Shown: positions 9,095 to 17,911, numbered from the stretch's first letter. The stretch: DNA of 64,000 bases from UBA4292 sp002395865 (GCA_946533395.1 CAMNBU010000001.1:66553-130552); one strand, 5' to 3'. Notes: generated by a model from the letters alone, not told the origin. Numbers and translations are program-made.

Positions 9095-9186
9095 GTCAGG
9101 GCGTGACGGGTGAAAATACTCCAGGGGGCCATGTGACCGAAGGGAGCGGCTGCGTCCCCCGGGGTTTTTTCACCCGGCGCGACCGT
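9095..9186. repeat. dispersed hairpin element, copy A
   Basis: A ~92-bp block sharing nearly its whole length, apart from the variable loop, with copy B at 57484-57572. Conserved parts are GTCAGGGCGTGA, GGTGAAAATACTCC, CCCCCGGGGTTTTTTCACC and GCGCGACCGT. The ends of the stem pair (GGGTGAAAA with TTTTTTCACCC) and an inner GGGGG/CCCCC stem closes a loop unlike that of copy B. It lies just after the glycosyltransferase gene ending at 9223 and could terminate transcription on either strand. Confidence 0.75.
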
Positions 9187-9222
9187 GGCCTATGAAATCA
9201 CCCGGTGCGACCGTCCGCTTGG

Positions 9223-10719
9223 TCAATGGACGCGGCCGTCCCTCGTCCACTTTTCGCGCAGGCCGGTGTATCTGTCGGGGTGGTCCTTCCTCCCCTCAAA
9301 CGCAGGCGCGTCCACCGTGAGAGGAAGCATGATCACGCTCTTTTCCTCCATGCCTGCCCTTATGCACAGCTCCCTGTCCCAGTCGGAGCCGGCTGACACA
9401 TCCGCGCCGCCGAGCAGCAGGTAGGTCTCGCCTGTCATCATCATGCACGCACAGCTCGCAGCCGTGACATTTCTGCTCATGAACAGTCTTCCCATATACC
9501 CGGGCTCACCCGCGGGCACACCCGCAAATGTCGCTCCGCATCCTATCGCGTATCCACCGTCAATGACAGAAGCACCGCTTCTTATCACCGCGCCTACTAC
9601 ACCCGTTCCGGGCAGAAGAAGCCTCGAGAGCATGGCTTTTTTAAGCCTCTCGTCCTCCTTTGCGCCGTCCGCGAGGAACCATATCACCCTGTCCTTGCAG
9701 GCTTCCCTCTTTATCACCGGTATGGTGTTCGGCCTTGTGCGAACGACCAGTACCTCAGGCCAGTCGCCAATCCTCTCGCGCACGATATAGCTTCCCGCAA
9801 GCTTCCCTGCGCCCACGCCCGCGCGCCTTCCCATGCGCTGTGTGTGCGCAAGCAGAGCCCTCCTGCCCGCGTCGTGCGCATAGTTCTTCTCAGAGAGTCC
9901 GACTGATGTGGATCCCTCGCACACTCTCCAGTGGTAGAGCACCTTGGGAACGTGTGCCACAGCACCCGCCTTCTCACAGGCTCGAAGCACCAGATCGTAG
10001 TCCTGCGCCCCGTCAAACTCGGAGTTTAAGTACCCGATCTCCTCCAGAAGATCCCTCCTTATCGCAAAAAGGTGGGATATATAATTCACATTCGTCAGAA
10101 GCTCCATGTCCAGCTCGGGCTTGAAATGAGGGTCGAAATACCTTCCGCCTTTACCGATCTTGTCCTCGTCCGAGTACACCACGCCCGCGTTCAGATTGCC
10201 GGAGGCCGCGTACCACACCTCATAGAGAGCGTCCGGTGTCAGTGTATCGTCGTGATCGACAAACACCACCCAGTCTCCCGAGGACTTTTTTATGGCCTCG
10301 TTCGTATTGCCCGAAATACCGAGATTCTCCGCCAGTCTTATGTATCTGACCCTGCCCGGATCTCCGGCCTCCATCGCTATCTTCTCGAGCTCGAAGTACT
10401 TTTCGTCATCCTCCGCGTAAGCGCTTCCGTCTGCTATCACCAGCTCCCAGTTTTCATAGCTCTGCGCCATAACAGAGCCGATGAGCTCCCCGAAAAAAGA
10501 CGGATTCGTCCTGTATGCAGGCACCACCACACTGATCAGCGGACCGTACTCGCTGTCCTTGGTCTGCCGAAGAAGATCTTCCCTGTCGGGAGACTTCTTC
10601 TTTACGCTTCTCGCGTACTTCGCCTCATCGGTCTTAAAGACCTTCTGCAGGCTCTTCTTTATAAATCCGGCAGGGCCGGATCTTATGTATCTTCTGGTCT
10701 TTTTCAGAAATTCGCTCAT
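9223..10719 (-). CDS. family 2 glycosyltransferase
   Basis: 498 residues. GT-A fold enzyme with VVPAYRTNPSFFGELIGSVM, the metal-binding FVDHDDTLTPDAL at about residue 150, and the block YFDPHFKPELDMELL...NYISHLFAIRRDL followed by GAQDYDLVLRACEKAG, as in rhamnan and O-antigen chain GT2 proteins. Residues beyond ~330 have no clear family and may be a second, degenerate domain. Cytoplasmic, no membrane segment. Last gene of the ten-gene operon, 12 bp behind the DUF2142 membrane protein, which suggests that both work on one surface glycan. Confidence 0.9.
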   Translation of the reverse strand: MSEFLKKTRRYIRSGPAGFIKKSLQKVFKTDEAKYARSVKKKSPDREDLLRQTKDSEYGPLISVVVPAYRTNPSFFGELIGSVMAQSYENWELVIADGSAYAEDDEKYFELEKIAMEAGDPGRVRYIRLAENLGISGNTNEAIKKSSGDWVVFVDHDDTLTPDALYEVWYAASGNLNAGVVYSDEDKIGKGGRYFDPHFKPELDMELLTNVNYISHLFAIRRDLLEEIGYLNSEFDGAQDYDLVLRACEKAGAVAHVPKVLYHWRVCEGSTSVGLSEKNYAHDAGRRALLAHTQRMGRRAGVGAGKLAGSYIVRERIGDWPEVLVVRTRPNTIPVIKREACKDRVIWFLADGAKEDERLKKAMLSRLLLPGTGVVGAVIRSGASVIDGGYAIGCGATFAGVPAGEPGYMGRLFMSRNVTAASCACMMMTGETYLLLGGADVSAGSDWDRELCIRAGMEEKSVIMLPLTVDAPAFEGRKDHPDRYTGLREKWTRDGRVH

Positions 10720-10731
10720 AGTATTATTCCG

Positions 10732-12324
10732 TCAGTTTCCACCAAGCATCTTCGTCACACCCATGCGGCTCATTATGCCGCCGATGACATAGACGGCAGC
10801 AAGGAAATCCATCACTGCGATAATAAACACGATCATATCCGTACCGTCATCAAAGCGCCGCAGCCTTCCGCTCCTGATGCAGACCATAAAAAGCGGAAGC
10901 ACCGGCAGGAAATATCTTCCCTGCACGCCGTAGATGAACTGCGCGCCGTCCGGTGTGTACACAAGCAGGAGCGCGAGCATGGCCGCCGCAGAGCACAGGA
11001 CTGCGCTGACGATGCAGATGACCCTCTGCTTTGTGCCCCAGTACACCGGCTCACCCGCAGGCTTTACTGCGCACATGATGCCAAGTATCGTAAAACCCAA
11101 AAGCACCACCTCGGGTATCTGCACATCCTGCCAGCCCAGTCTCGCGCCCAGCATGTCCATATACCACCTGCCGCCGTAGACCGCAAGTGTATTCATAAAG
11201 ATCTTTATCACCAGAAGCGGGTTGCCGAGCAGCGCGCCTATGGGATATACGGTCGTATCCGCGTACGAGAGATACGGGTCTGTCTGAAGCGTGTACTCAG
11301 CCAGCTTCGTGAGCTTCTGTATCAGGAAGAAGCCCACCATGCAAACAGCCATGCACGCTGCGCTGATGATGTATTTTTTCTTTGAGCCGAACTTTGCGGC
11401 AGGTATCATGAACATTAAAAGCGCAAGAAGCATGTACACGACCTTCACGGGTGATACCAGTGTGATCACCGCCGTGAGTATGACCATGTCCTTAACTTTT
11501 ACGCTTTCCCGCATAAACGCAAGGTCTAAAACATACGCCGTAAAATAAAAGCACAACGCCAGCGTGTACACATCGTAGGAAAACGACGCGATCTGGTTGA
11601 GCGTCATCGGCAGTGCGCAGATAAATAAAAGCGCCTCCCTGCCAAAAGGCATCCTCCTCATGGCCAGCACGAAGAATATCATGAAAAAGACCACATTGAA
11701 GAGCCTTCCGAAGAGCATGAGCATTATCTGCGGCAGCCCAAGAAGCCGCGCGAGCGTGATGCCCAAAGCTCCGGGCAGATACGCGAGGAAGAGGCAATCC
11801 ACGGGTCTGTCCGCGGTAAACGCCACCGGCTCCGTCTCACCGGTGCTGTAGATATTCGTGAGCTTGTAATAGTCGTCTATCCCGGGAAAATCATTCAGCA
11901 GTATCTGCGAGTCACATTTTCTGACATAGACATAGCCCTCGGCATCAGCCGCGTCCTGAAACATTATCGTGTTCGACAGCTTGTACGCTCCCAGATAATG
12001 CCTTATCTCATCGGCTCCCGACATCGGAGGCATGATGAAGACATACAAAAGCGCCAGCGCTCCCACGATGTATGTACATGTCCTGACTATCGACGGCTTC
12101 TTCGTAAGAGGCTTTACAAAAAGGTGATACGCGAGAAGAAAGAGCAGTATGGTTCCGCACAGTACGAAGCACAAAAACAGCACCCAGAGCCTGTGATAGG
12201 CTCCCGTGGCATAGGGGTGGATGTGAAAGGACGATTCTGCATACATGCAGACAAGCGCTGCAAGTATGATGCCTGCAGCGCTTATAAACGCTTTATAGTT
12301 CTTTCGGTTTTGTGTTTCCTTCAT
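10732..12324 (-). CDS. DUF2142 polytopic membrane protein
   Basis: 530 residues with about a dozen hydrophobic segments. After the first helices comes the periplasm-facing FIMPPMSGADEIRHYLGAYK, the acidic DE motif seen in DUF2142 and related GT-C-like lipid-linked sugar transferases. Such proteins lie in capsule and teichoic acid gene sets and probably move sugars on the outer face of the membrane. ATG at 12324 overlaps the TGA of trmL (TGATG). The pairing with a GT2 gene supports a role in polymer assembly; the exact reaction is unknown. Confidence 0.82.
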   Translation of the reverse strand: MKETQNRKNYKAFISAAGIILAALVCMYAESSFHIHPYATGAYHRLWVLFLCFVLCGTILLFLLAYHLFVKPLTKKPSIVRTCTYIVGALALLYVFIMPPMSGADEIRHYLGAYKLSNTIMFQDAADAEGYVYVRKCDSQILLNDFPGIDDYYKLTNIYSTGETEPVAFTADRPVDCLFLAYLPGALGITLARLLGLPQIMLMLFGRLFNVVFFMIFFVLAMRRMPFGREALLFICALPMTLNQIASFSYDVYTLALCFYFTAYVLDLAFMRESVKVKDMVILTAVITLVSPVKVVYMLLALLMFMIPAAKFGSKKKYIISAACMAVCMVGFFLIQKLTKLAEYTLQTDPYLSYADTTVYPIGALLGNPLLVIKIFMNTLAVYGGRWYMDMLGARLGWQDVQIPEVVLLGFTILGIMCAVKPAGEPVYWGTKQRVICIVSAVLCSAAAMLALLLVYTPDGAQFIYGVQGRYFLPVLPLFMVCIRSGRLRRFDDGTDMIVFIIAVMDFLAAVYVIGGIMSRMGVTKMLGGN

Positions 12325-12818
12325 CACATATCCCAGCTGAGTCTGTGCAGGTGTCCGGCCAGTTCCATGCCGTTGAAATCGTTCTGCCTCAGGGCCTCAT
12401 AAAGCACGATGGCCGCGGCATTTGAAAGGTTTAATGAGCGGATCTGCTCGTTCATGGGGATGCGAACGCAGGTGTCGGGGTTTTTAACGAGTATCTCCTC
12501 GGGTATTCCCGCGCTCTCCTTCCCGAACATGATGAAGCAGTCCGGCTCATATCTCACATCTGTGTAGAGAGTTCTGGATTTGGTCGTAGCGTAATAGATC
12601 TTCGCCCCCGGGTTCCTCTCCAGAAACTCATTGTAATCCCTGTATACATGCAGGTCGAGCCTGTCCCAGTAGTCCATGCCCGCGCGCTTCACCATCTTGT
12701 CGCTTAAAGAAAAGCCCAGCGGTTCTATAAGATGCAGCGACGTGCCTGTAGCTGTACAGGTTCTGCCGATATTGCCTGTGTTATATGGTATCTCGGGCTC
12801 AAGAAGCACTATATTCAA
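12324..12818 (-). CDS. trmL: tRNA (cytidine/uridine-34-2'-O)-methyltransferase
   Basis: 164 residues, normal for TrmL, a SPOUT-fold SAM enzyme that methylates the wobble ribose of certain tRNAs. Motifs: EPEIPYNTGNIGRTC at the N-terminus, FGKESAGIPEEIL and the knot-forming RSLNLSNAAAIVLYEALRQ. Starts with TTG at 12818 overlapping the aminotransferase TGA; GGAGG lies a short distance upstream. A housekeeping gene inside a mixed operon. Confidence 0.95.
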   Translation of the reverse strand: MNIVLLEPEIPYNTGNIGRTCTATGTSLHLIEPLGFSLSDKMVKRAGMDYWDRLDLHVYRDYNEFLERNPGAKIYYATTKSRTLYTDVRYEPDCFIMFGKESAGIPEEILVKNPDTCVRIPMNEQIRSLNLSNAAAIVLYEALRQNDFNGMELAGHLHRLSWDM

Positions 12819-13984
12819 GCCTGGGCCTCCAGAGTCTTTACGAACTTCTCTATGCGGTCAAGCGCGATCTCGAGGTTCTTGAGTGAATACGCGTATGATA
12901 TTCGCAGGAAGCCCTCTCCGCAGTCGCCGAAGGCGGTGCCGGGTACTATGGCCACCTTCTGTGCCTGAAGGAGCTTCGTCGCGAACTCATCGCTGCTCAT
13001 GCCGAAGCGCTTGATGCTCGGGAACACGTAAAATGCGCCGTACGGCTCAAAGCACTCCATACCCATGTCGCGAAGGCGCCTTACGACATACCTTCTCCTC
13101 TGGTTGTACGACTCGCGCATCCTCGCCACGTCCGCGTCGCCCTCGCGCATGGCCGATACAGCCGCGTACTGGCTCGTGGTCGGCGCGCACATGATCGCGA
13201 ACTGATGTATCTTGAGCATCTGCGAGAGTATCAGCTCGGGTGCCGCAGCATATCCGAGCCTCCAGCCCGTCATGGCGTACGCCTTCGAAAACCCGTTTAT
13301 GACTACAGTCCTCTCCCTCATGCCGGGAAGGGACGCTATAGACGCATGCTCCCCCGAATAGGTCAGCTCGGAATATATCTCGTCGCTTATTACGACGATG
13401 TCCTTCTCGATGCATATCTTCGCTATGGGTTCAAGATCCTCCTTCGTCATTACAGCTCCGGTCGGATTGTTCGGGAAGGCGAGTACCAGAAGCTTTGTCT
13501 TATCAGTTATCGAATCCAGAAGCTCCTTTGCGGTGAGCTTAAATTCATTCTCCTCCTTGAGGTTTATGAATACCGGAACGCCGTCCGCGAGCTCGCAGCA
13601 GGGCAGGTAGGACACATAGCAGGGCTGCGGTATGAGCACCTCGTCACCGGGGTTTATCATGGCGCGCATGGCCAGGTCTATGGCCTCGCTGCCGCCCACA
13701 GTCACCATGATCTCCTTGTTGTAATCATATTGAACATGTATCCTTCTGTCCAGATACAGGCTTATCTCCTGCTTGAGCTCCTTAAGTCCGGAGTTCGAGG
13801 TATAGAAGGTCTTGCCCTTCTCGAGAGAATAGATGCCCTCCTCCCTCACATGCCATGGCGTATCAAAATCAGGCTCGCCCACGCCCAGAGAGATCGCGTC
13901 CTTCATCTCGCTCACGATGTCGAAGAACTTCCTGATGCCCGAGGGCTTTATATTTATCACTTTGTCCGAAAGCGGGTTTCTCAT
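12815..13984 (-). CDS. PLP-dependent class I/II aminotransferase
   Basis: 389 residues, fold type I. PLP-binding lysine in VINGFSKAYAMTGWRLGY, the substrate region LGVGEPDFDTPWHV and the AFPNNPTGAVM loop are all visible, as is VISDEIYSELTY. This is the aspartate/aromatic aminotransferase subgroup (PatA-like). The start overlaps the Lrp-type regulator gene by four bases (ATGA), so the regulator and enzyme are translated together and the regulator may sense its amino acid. Substrate not decided by sequence. Confidence 0.9.
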   Translation of the reverse strand: MRNPLSDKVINIKPSGIRKFFDIVSEMKDAISLGVGEPDFDTPWHVREEGIYSLEKGKTFYTSNSGLKELKQEISLYLDRRIHVQYDYNKEIMVTVGGSEAIDLAMRAMINPGDEVLIPQPCYVSYLPCCELADGVPVFINLKEENEFKLTAKELLDSITDKTKLLVLAFPNNPTGAVMTKEDLEPIAKICIEKDIVVISDEIYSELTYSGEHASIASLPGMRERTVVINGFSKAYAMTGWRLGYAAAPELILSQMLKIHQFAIMCAPTTSQYAAVSAMREGDADVARMRESYNQRRRYVVRRLRDMGMECFEPYGAFYVFPSIKRFGMSSDEFATKLLQAQKVAIVPGTAFGDCGEGFLRISYAYSLKNLEIALDRIEKFVKTLEAQA

Positions 13985-14463
13985 GGTGTCACAAGCATCC
14001 TTTCATCATGGGGTTTTGACACGAGGCTCGTGCCGTGATCCTTATACTTCTTGAGCACGAAATGTGTCGCGGTAGAGAGAACCTCCTCCATGGGTGCGAG
14101 CTTCTCGGATACGAACTGCGCCACGCCGCGCATGGTCTTGCCCTCTATGATAACGGTGAAATCAAACGCGCCGCTCATGAGATAGACCGCGTGCACCTCG
14201 CTGTACTGGTATATCCTCTCCGCGATCTTGTCGAAGCCCATGCCCCTCTGAGGCGTAACCTTCACCTCTATGAGCGCAGTGACCTTCTCCACGTTCGTGG
14301 CGTCCCAGTTGATCAGAGTGTGGTAACCGCAGATCACATTTTCAGCCTCCATATCCACTATGCAGGCCGCGACCTCCTCCTCGCTCTCACCCAGCAGTAT
14401 AGCCAGGTCGTGCACGCTTATCCGGGCGTTTTTCTCAAGTATCCCAAGAATCTTCTCTCTCAT
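13981..14463 (-). CDS. Lrp/AsnC family transcriptional regulator
   Basis: 160 residues. N-terminal winged helix (ILGILEKNARISVHDLAILL) and C-terminal RAM/ligand-binding domain with TALIEVKVTPQRGMGFDKIA and AVYLMSGAFDFTVIIEGKTM. Members bind amino acids and control amino acid metabolism. It starts at ATG 14463 with AGAGGTG before it, overlapping the stop of the HypE-like gene, and is followed directly by an aminotransferase gene, its probable partner. Confidence 0.93.
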   Translation of the reverse strand: MREKILGILEKNARISVHDLAILLGESEEEVAACIVDMEAENVICGYHTLINWDATNVEKVTALIEVKVTPQRGMGFDKIAERIYQYSEVHAVYLMSGAFDFTVIIEGKTMRGVAQFVSEKLAPMEEVLSTATHFVLKKYKDHGTSLVSKPHDERMLVTP

Positions 14464-14978
14464 CTCACACCTCTTATGTATTCTTCCAGCGGATCCTTCT
14501 TAGGTCTCTCTATAAATGAGACCTCCCCGCTCCTTACTATCTCACCGGCTCCGGCCTTCATGTGCCCTATGACGGCCGCAGGGATATGCCTTATACCGCA
14601 CTCATCAAGCACTCGCTCTTCATCACCGGTCACGATGATATAGGCGCCGTCGCCCTCCAGATAAAAAGGGTTGATGTCGAGTCTCTCGCATATCTCTATG
14701 GTCTCCTGCCTCGCGGGAATGTCTGACAAAGCCACATTAAAGCCGAGCCCCGTCTCCTTCTTGATATCCCACAAAGTCCTGAGGACTCCGCCGCGCGACA
14801 CCGCCTTTATACAGCAGTCCGAAAATGATATCTGCGCTTCTGAAAGCAGCGGTATATCTGCAGCGTACTCCCGAAACTCAGCTCCCGCCGCGCCGGACTC
14901 TATCAGCCGCGCGGTGCCGGATGCAGCCAGCACCCCGGCCATTATCAGGGCATCGCCCGGGCGAACATTTTCAGCCAT
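14460..14978 (-). CDS. half-length HypE/PurM-like protein (C-terminal domain only)
   Basis: 172 residues matching only the second half of AIR-synthase/HypE-related proteins: RPGDALIMAGVLAASGTARL, then GGVLRTLWDIKKETGLGFNV, IPARQETIEICERLDINPF and the closing GHMKAGAGEIVRSGEV. The ATP-binding N-terminal half of the family (normally another ~150 residues) is absent, and the ATG overlaps the stop of the 35-residue peptide gene (TAATG), so this is a genuine short gene and not an assembly break. It could act as a partner subunit or a ligand-binding remnant. Function unknown. Confidence 0.75.
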   Translation of the reverse strand: MAENVRPGDALIMAGVLAASGTARLIESGAAGAEFREYAADIPLLSEAQISFSDCCIKAVSRGGVLRTLWDIKKETGLGFNVALSDIPARQETIEICERLDINPFYLEGDGAYIIVTGDEERVLDECGIRHIPAAVIGHMKAGAGEIVRSGEVSFIERPKKDPLEEYIRGVR

Positions 14979-15085
14979 TACAGTATGGAGCTTAATGCTC
15001 CAGCCACCATGGTGGCGATCATCGCAAATGCAAGGATGCCCGCGATTATCGCGCTTATGATCCTTGTCTTCTTCTTGTTCATCAT
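14978..15085 (-). CDS. 35-residue single-span membrane peptide
   Basis: Short gene: MMNKKKTRIISAIIAGILAF followed by AMIATMVAGALSSIL. It has a basic start then one long hydrophobic helix. GAGGTGA precedes the first ATG by five bases, and the TAA overlaps the next ATG. It resembles the small DUF4044-type membrane peptides of Firmicutes in layout (lysine-rich tip plus helix), but I cannot prove this. The position inside a tight operon and the coupling at both ends support that it is translated. Confidence 0.7.
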   Translation of the reverse strand: MMNKKKTRIISAIIAGILAFAMIATMVAGALSSIL

Positions 15086-15095
15086 AGTAATCACC

Positions 15096-16250
15096 TCAAC
15101 TCAAACACTTGTAAACTATATTCCTCAGCCTCGGCTGTATCTTCTCCTCGAAGCTCGGTGAGAGCTGCTGCATGTAGACTACGGCCAGCTCATTGTCCGT
15201 GTCCGCGAGCAGATATGGTCCCGGCAGACCGTTCCAGCCAAACTCTCCGACGGGAGAAAGACTGCCGGCCGCCACCGGATCCACAAGCGTCCTCACGCCC
15301 AAACCGTAACCGTAGCCGCGAAGCTGAGCCCAGTCGTAATCCTTCATCTGGGTCTCGCCCAGCTCGTTCATCTTCATCAGGCTTATCGTCTGCGGGGCGA
15401 GTATCCTCACGCCGTTATATTCACCGTTTCCCGCGAGCATCGCCGCGAAATGCGAGTAATCCTCCAGACTGCTTATGAGTCCCGCGCCGCCGCTCTCGAA
15501 GCCGAAGCACATATCAAGCGGAAGTGTTCCCCTGCCGAACTGTGTATATGTGCCGTCAGCCGCGTTGTACTCCCAGATATGTGAGAGTCTCCCCGTCTTC
15601 TCCTCGGGAAGCTTAAAATGCGTATCCTTCATTCCGAGAGGATCGAGCACGGCCTTCTTCAGGTACTCATAAAAGCTCATGCCGGACCAGACCTCGATCA
15701 GAGCACCGACTATGTCCATGCAGTAGCTGTAGTTCCAGTGGCTGCCCGGGTCGAACATAAGGGGAGCTGCCGCTATGGCGCCGGCCAGCTCCCTCAGCGT
15801 ATATCCCGGGTGAAGCCCGGCTATCTCCCTTTCCGTAGCTATCTCGGCAGGATGGTTACAGCCCCCGTAGGTGATGCCCGCGGTCATCGTGAGCAGATGT
15901 CTCACGGTAATGGGGCCGTACGCGGGGCCGTCCCACCAGCCATATGCGCCGCTCGCCTTAAGGCGCGCCACCTTCATGTCCTTAAACTCCGGCAGATACC
16001 ACTCCACCGGATCGTCTAAAAGGAACTTCCCCTGCTCGAAGAGCGTCATGGCACACACGGCGGTCACGGGCTTGCTCATGGAGTAGATACGAAAGAGGGT
16101 ATCATCCGCCACCGGTCCGCAGCCGGCAGTGCCCACATGTCTTTTGTAGAGCTCCCTTCCGCGCTGCAGAACTCGCACGGACGCGCCCCTCACATGATAG
16201 TTTTCCTCCAGCCCCTCCATGAAGGAGTCCAGTATGCCAAAATCAGCCAT
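15096..16250 (-). CDS. serine hydrolase (beta-lactamase/DD-peptidase fold)
   Basis: 384 residues, class C beta-lactamase-like family. The active-site pair is S57-M-S-K60 in RIYSMSKPVTAV and the tyrosine motif is Y174-S-Y in HWNYSYCMDIV. TVRHLLTMTAGITYGG is also typical. No signal peptide or transmembrane helix is seen, so it should be cytosolic, as for many esterase-like members (EstB, D-aminopeptidase-like). The natural substrate is unknown. It begins one base after the oxidoreductase gene. Confidence 0.88.
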   Translation of the reverse strand: MADFGILDSFMEGLEENYHVRGASVRVLQRGRELYKRHVGTAGCGPVADDTLFRIYSMSKPVTAVCAMTLFEQGKFLLDDPVEWYLPEFKDMKVARLKASGAYGWWDGPAYGPITVRHLLTMTAGITYGGCNHPAEIATEREIAGLHPGYTLRELAGAIAAAPLMFDPGSHWNYSYCMDIVGALIEVWSGMSFYEYLKKAVLDPLGMKDTHFKLPEEKTGRLSHIWEYNAADGTYTQFGRGTLPLDMCFGFESGGAGLISSLEDYSHFAAMLAGNGEYNGVRILAPQTISLMKMNELGETQMKDYDWAQLRGYGYGLGVRTLVDPVAAGSLSPVGEFGWNGLPGPYLLADTDNELAVVYMQQLSPSFEEKIQPRLRNIVYKCLS

Positions 16251-16251
16251 G

Positions 16252-17808
16252 TCATTTACTCTCGTGGTATTCTTTTTCGGTATTTACGTTCCAGATGGCG
16301 GTCTTATCCGTCCGCCCGCTCTTTATCGCCTGCACGGCCTTCATGGCCGTGAGCATGGAGTGGTCCATATTGTTGTAGCGGTGCTGGCCGTTTCGGCCTA
16401 TGCAGTAGATATTCTGAAGGCCGTCCACGTAATCTATCACGCGGTCAATGTCCTTATATGTGTCGAAATACGCGGGATATGCCTTCTTCACCTTCTCGCG
16501 GTGGAAGGCCTTCACTGCGCCCTTGTCTATGACGCCCATGCTGCGAAGCTCCTTTACAGCCAGCTTCGCGCTCTCGCGGTCGGTCATGTTCCAGAAGTCG
16601 TCGCCCTCATTGCAGAAGTACTCGAGACCGATCCACACTGTGTTGTCGGGGTCAGCCACCATATACGGCGACCAGTTGTTGAATATCTGGATGCGGCCGA
16701 GCTTTACGCCCCTGTCCTGCACATATATCCAGTTGTCCGGAACTATGTCCCCCAGCGTCCTTATCTTCGTGGTGTTCTTAAGCTTCAGCTTATCCACCAG
16801 CAGTCCCATGGTAATGAAATCCCTGTAGGGAAGTCCCTTCGCGGTCTCCATCACGTCCTCTGGCACCTGTGTGCCATTTACGGCGAGCACGAGCTCCTTA
16901 AGAGGCATGGAGGAGAGGATGATATCCGCATCAAATGTCTTCTCACCCGAAGGCGTCTCGCAGGTCACCGATACTGCCCTGCCATCCTTAACGCCTATAC
17001 CGGTCACCTTGTGGTTCTTGTAAAGCTTGGCGCCGAGGCTCACGGCCTTCGCCGCGGTCTCCTCCCACATCTGTCCGGGGCCGAGCTTCGGATACCAGAA
17101 CTGCTCGATGAGCGAGGTCTCAACCTCACCCTTGCCCTTCGTGCCGAAGAGCTTCCTCGTCATGTCCTTAAGCACCGCCATGATGGAGAGGCCCTTTACG
17201 CGCTGGGCGCCCCAGTCGGCGCTTATCTCCCTCGGGTGCCTGCCCCAGAGCTTCTCGGTGTAGCTCTCGAAGAACATACTGTAGAGCACCTTGCCGAAGC
17301 GGTTTATGTAGAAATTCTCCAGATTGTCCTCAGGCTTTTTTACTACGCAGGTCTTTAAGTAGCTGCAGCCCGCCTTCGCCGTGGTGAAGAAGCCCAGATT
17401 CTTGATGGTATCGAGCTTCATGCTTATCGGGTAATCAAAAAAATGCTTCCTGTAATAGATCCTCGAGACCCTGTCCCTCACCAGACATACCCTGTCGGTC
17501 TTCTCGGGATCCGGTCCGCCCTCCGAGAGCGGCTTCTTCCTGCCGAGCTTCTTATCGTCGTACGAATCCGCTCCCTGCAGGGGCATTATATCGTTCCAGA
17601 ACTTGTTGACCTCGTCCACCTTCGTGAAGAAGCGGTGGCCGCCCAGATCCATGCGGTTCCCCTTGTAGCTTACGGTCTTGGAAATACCGCCGATGTCCGA
17701 GCTCTCCTCGAGTATGGTCACATTATAGATGCTGCCGCCGTCCTTCAAAAGCTCCACGGCAGCGGTCAGTCCGGCCGGGCCGGCACCTATGATAACTACA
17801 TTTTTCAT
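16252..17808 (-). CDS. FAD-dependent amine-oxidase-fold oxidoreductase (UDP-Galp-mutase-like)
   Basis: 518 residues from ATG 17808, chosen because AGGTG precedes it; a GTG three codons upstream is part of that site. The N-terminus has VVIIGAGPAGLTAAVELLKD, then SSDIGGISKTV and MDLGGHRFF, the FAD-binding and flavin-contact signatures of the protoporphyrinogen oxidase/UDP-galactopyranose mutase-like family. Late motif YCIGRNGQHRYNNMDHSM closes the FAD site. Proteins of this kind often sit in glycan operons, so a sugar-nucleotide substrate is plausible. First gene of the ten-gene operon. Confidence 0.85.
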   Translation of the reverse strand: MKNVVIIGAGPAGLTAAVELLKDGGSIYNVTILEESSDIGGISKTVSYKGNRMDLGGHRFFTKVDEVNKFWNDIMPLQGADSYDDKKLGRKKPLSEGGPDPEKTDRVCLVRDRVSRIYYRKHFFDYPISMKLDTIKNLGFFTTAKAGCSYLKTCVVKKPEDNLENFYINRFGKVLYSMFFESYTEKLWGRHPREISADWGAQRVKGLSIMAVLKDMTRKLFGTKGKGEVETSLIEQFWYPKLGPGQMWEETAAKAVSLGAKLYKNHKVTGIGVKDGRAVSVTCETPSGEKTFDADIILSSMPLKELVLAVNGTQVPEDVMETAKGLPYRDFITMGLLVDKLKLKNTTKIRTLGDIVPDNWIYVQDRGVKLGRIQIFNNWSPYMVADPDNTVWIGLEYFCNEGDDFWNMTDRESAKLAVKELRSMGVIDKGAVKAFHREKVKKAYPAYFDTYKDIDRVIDYVDGLQNIYCIGRNGQHRYNNMDHSMLTAMKAVQAIKSGRTDKTAIWNVNTEKEYHESK

Positions 17809-17838
17809 GACACGCACCTGATAAAAAAATTTTAGCTC

Positions 17839-17867
17839 ATTATACTACTTGCGGCATATCTTGTCAA
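17839..17867 (-). promoter_or_regulatory. consensus sigma-A promoter of the ten-gene operon
   Basis: Minus strand TTGACA (17862-17867), 17 bp, TATAAT (17839-17844), with the start codon 31 bp downstream of the -10 box. Perfect match to both boxes; the strongest promoter seen by eye in the window. Confidence 0.88.
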
Positions 17868-17874
17868 TAAACAA

Positions 17875-17911
17875 CCGCACCCGGTCTTGTGGCAGTGCCT
17901 ACCGGGTGCGG
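17875..17911 (-). terminator. terminator after the lipoprotein gene
   Basis: Ten-base stem CCGCACCCGG/CCGGGTGCGG with a 17-base loop, then TTGTTT on the minus strand. It separates the sigma-factor operon from the next promoter. Confidence 0.85.
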
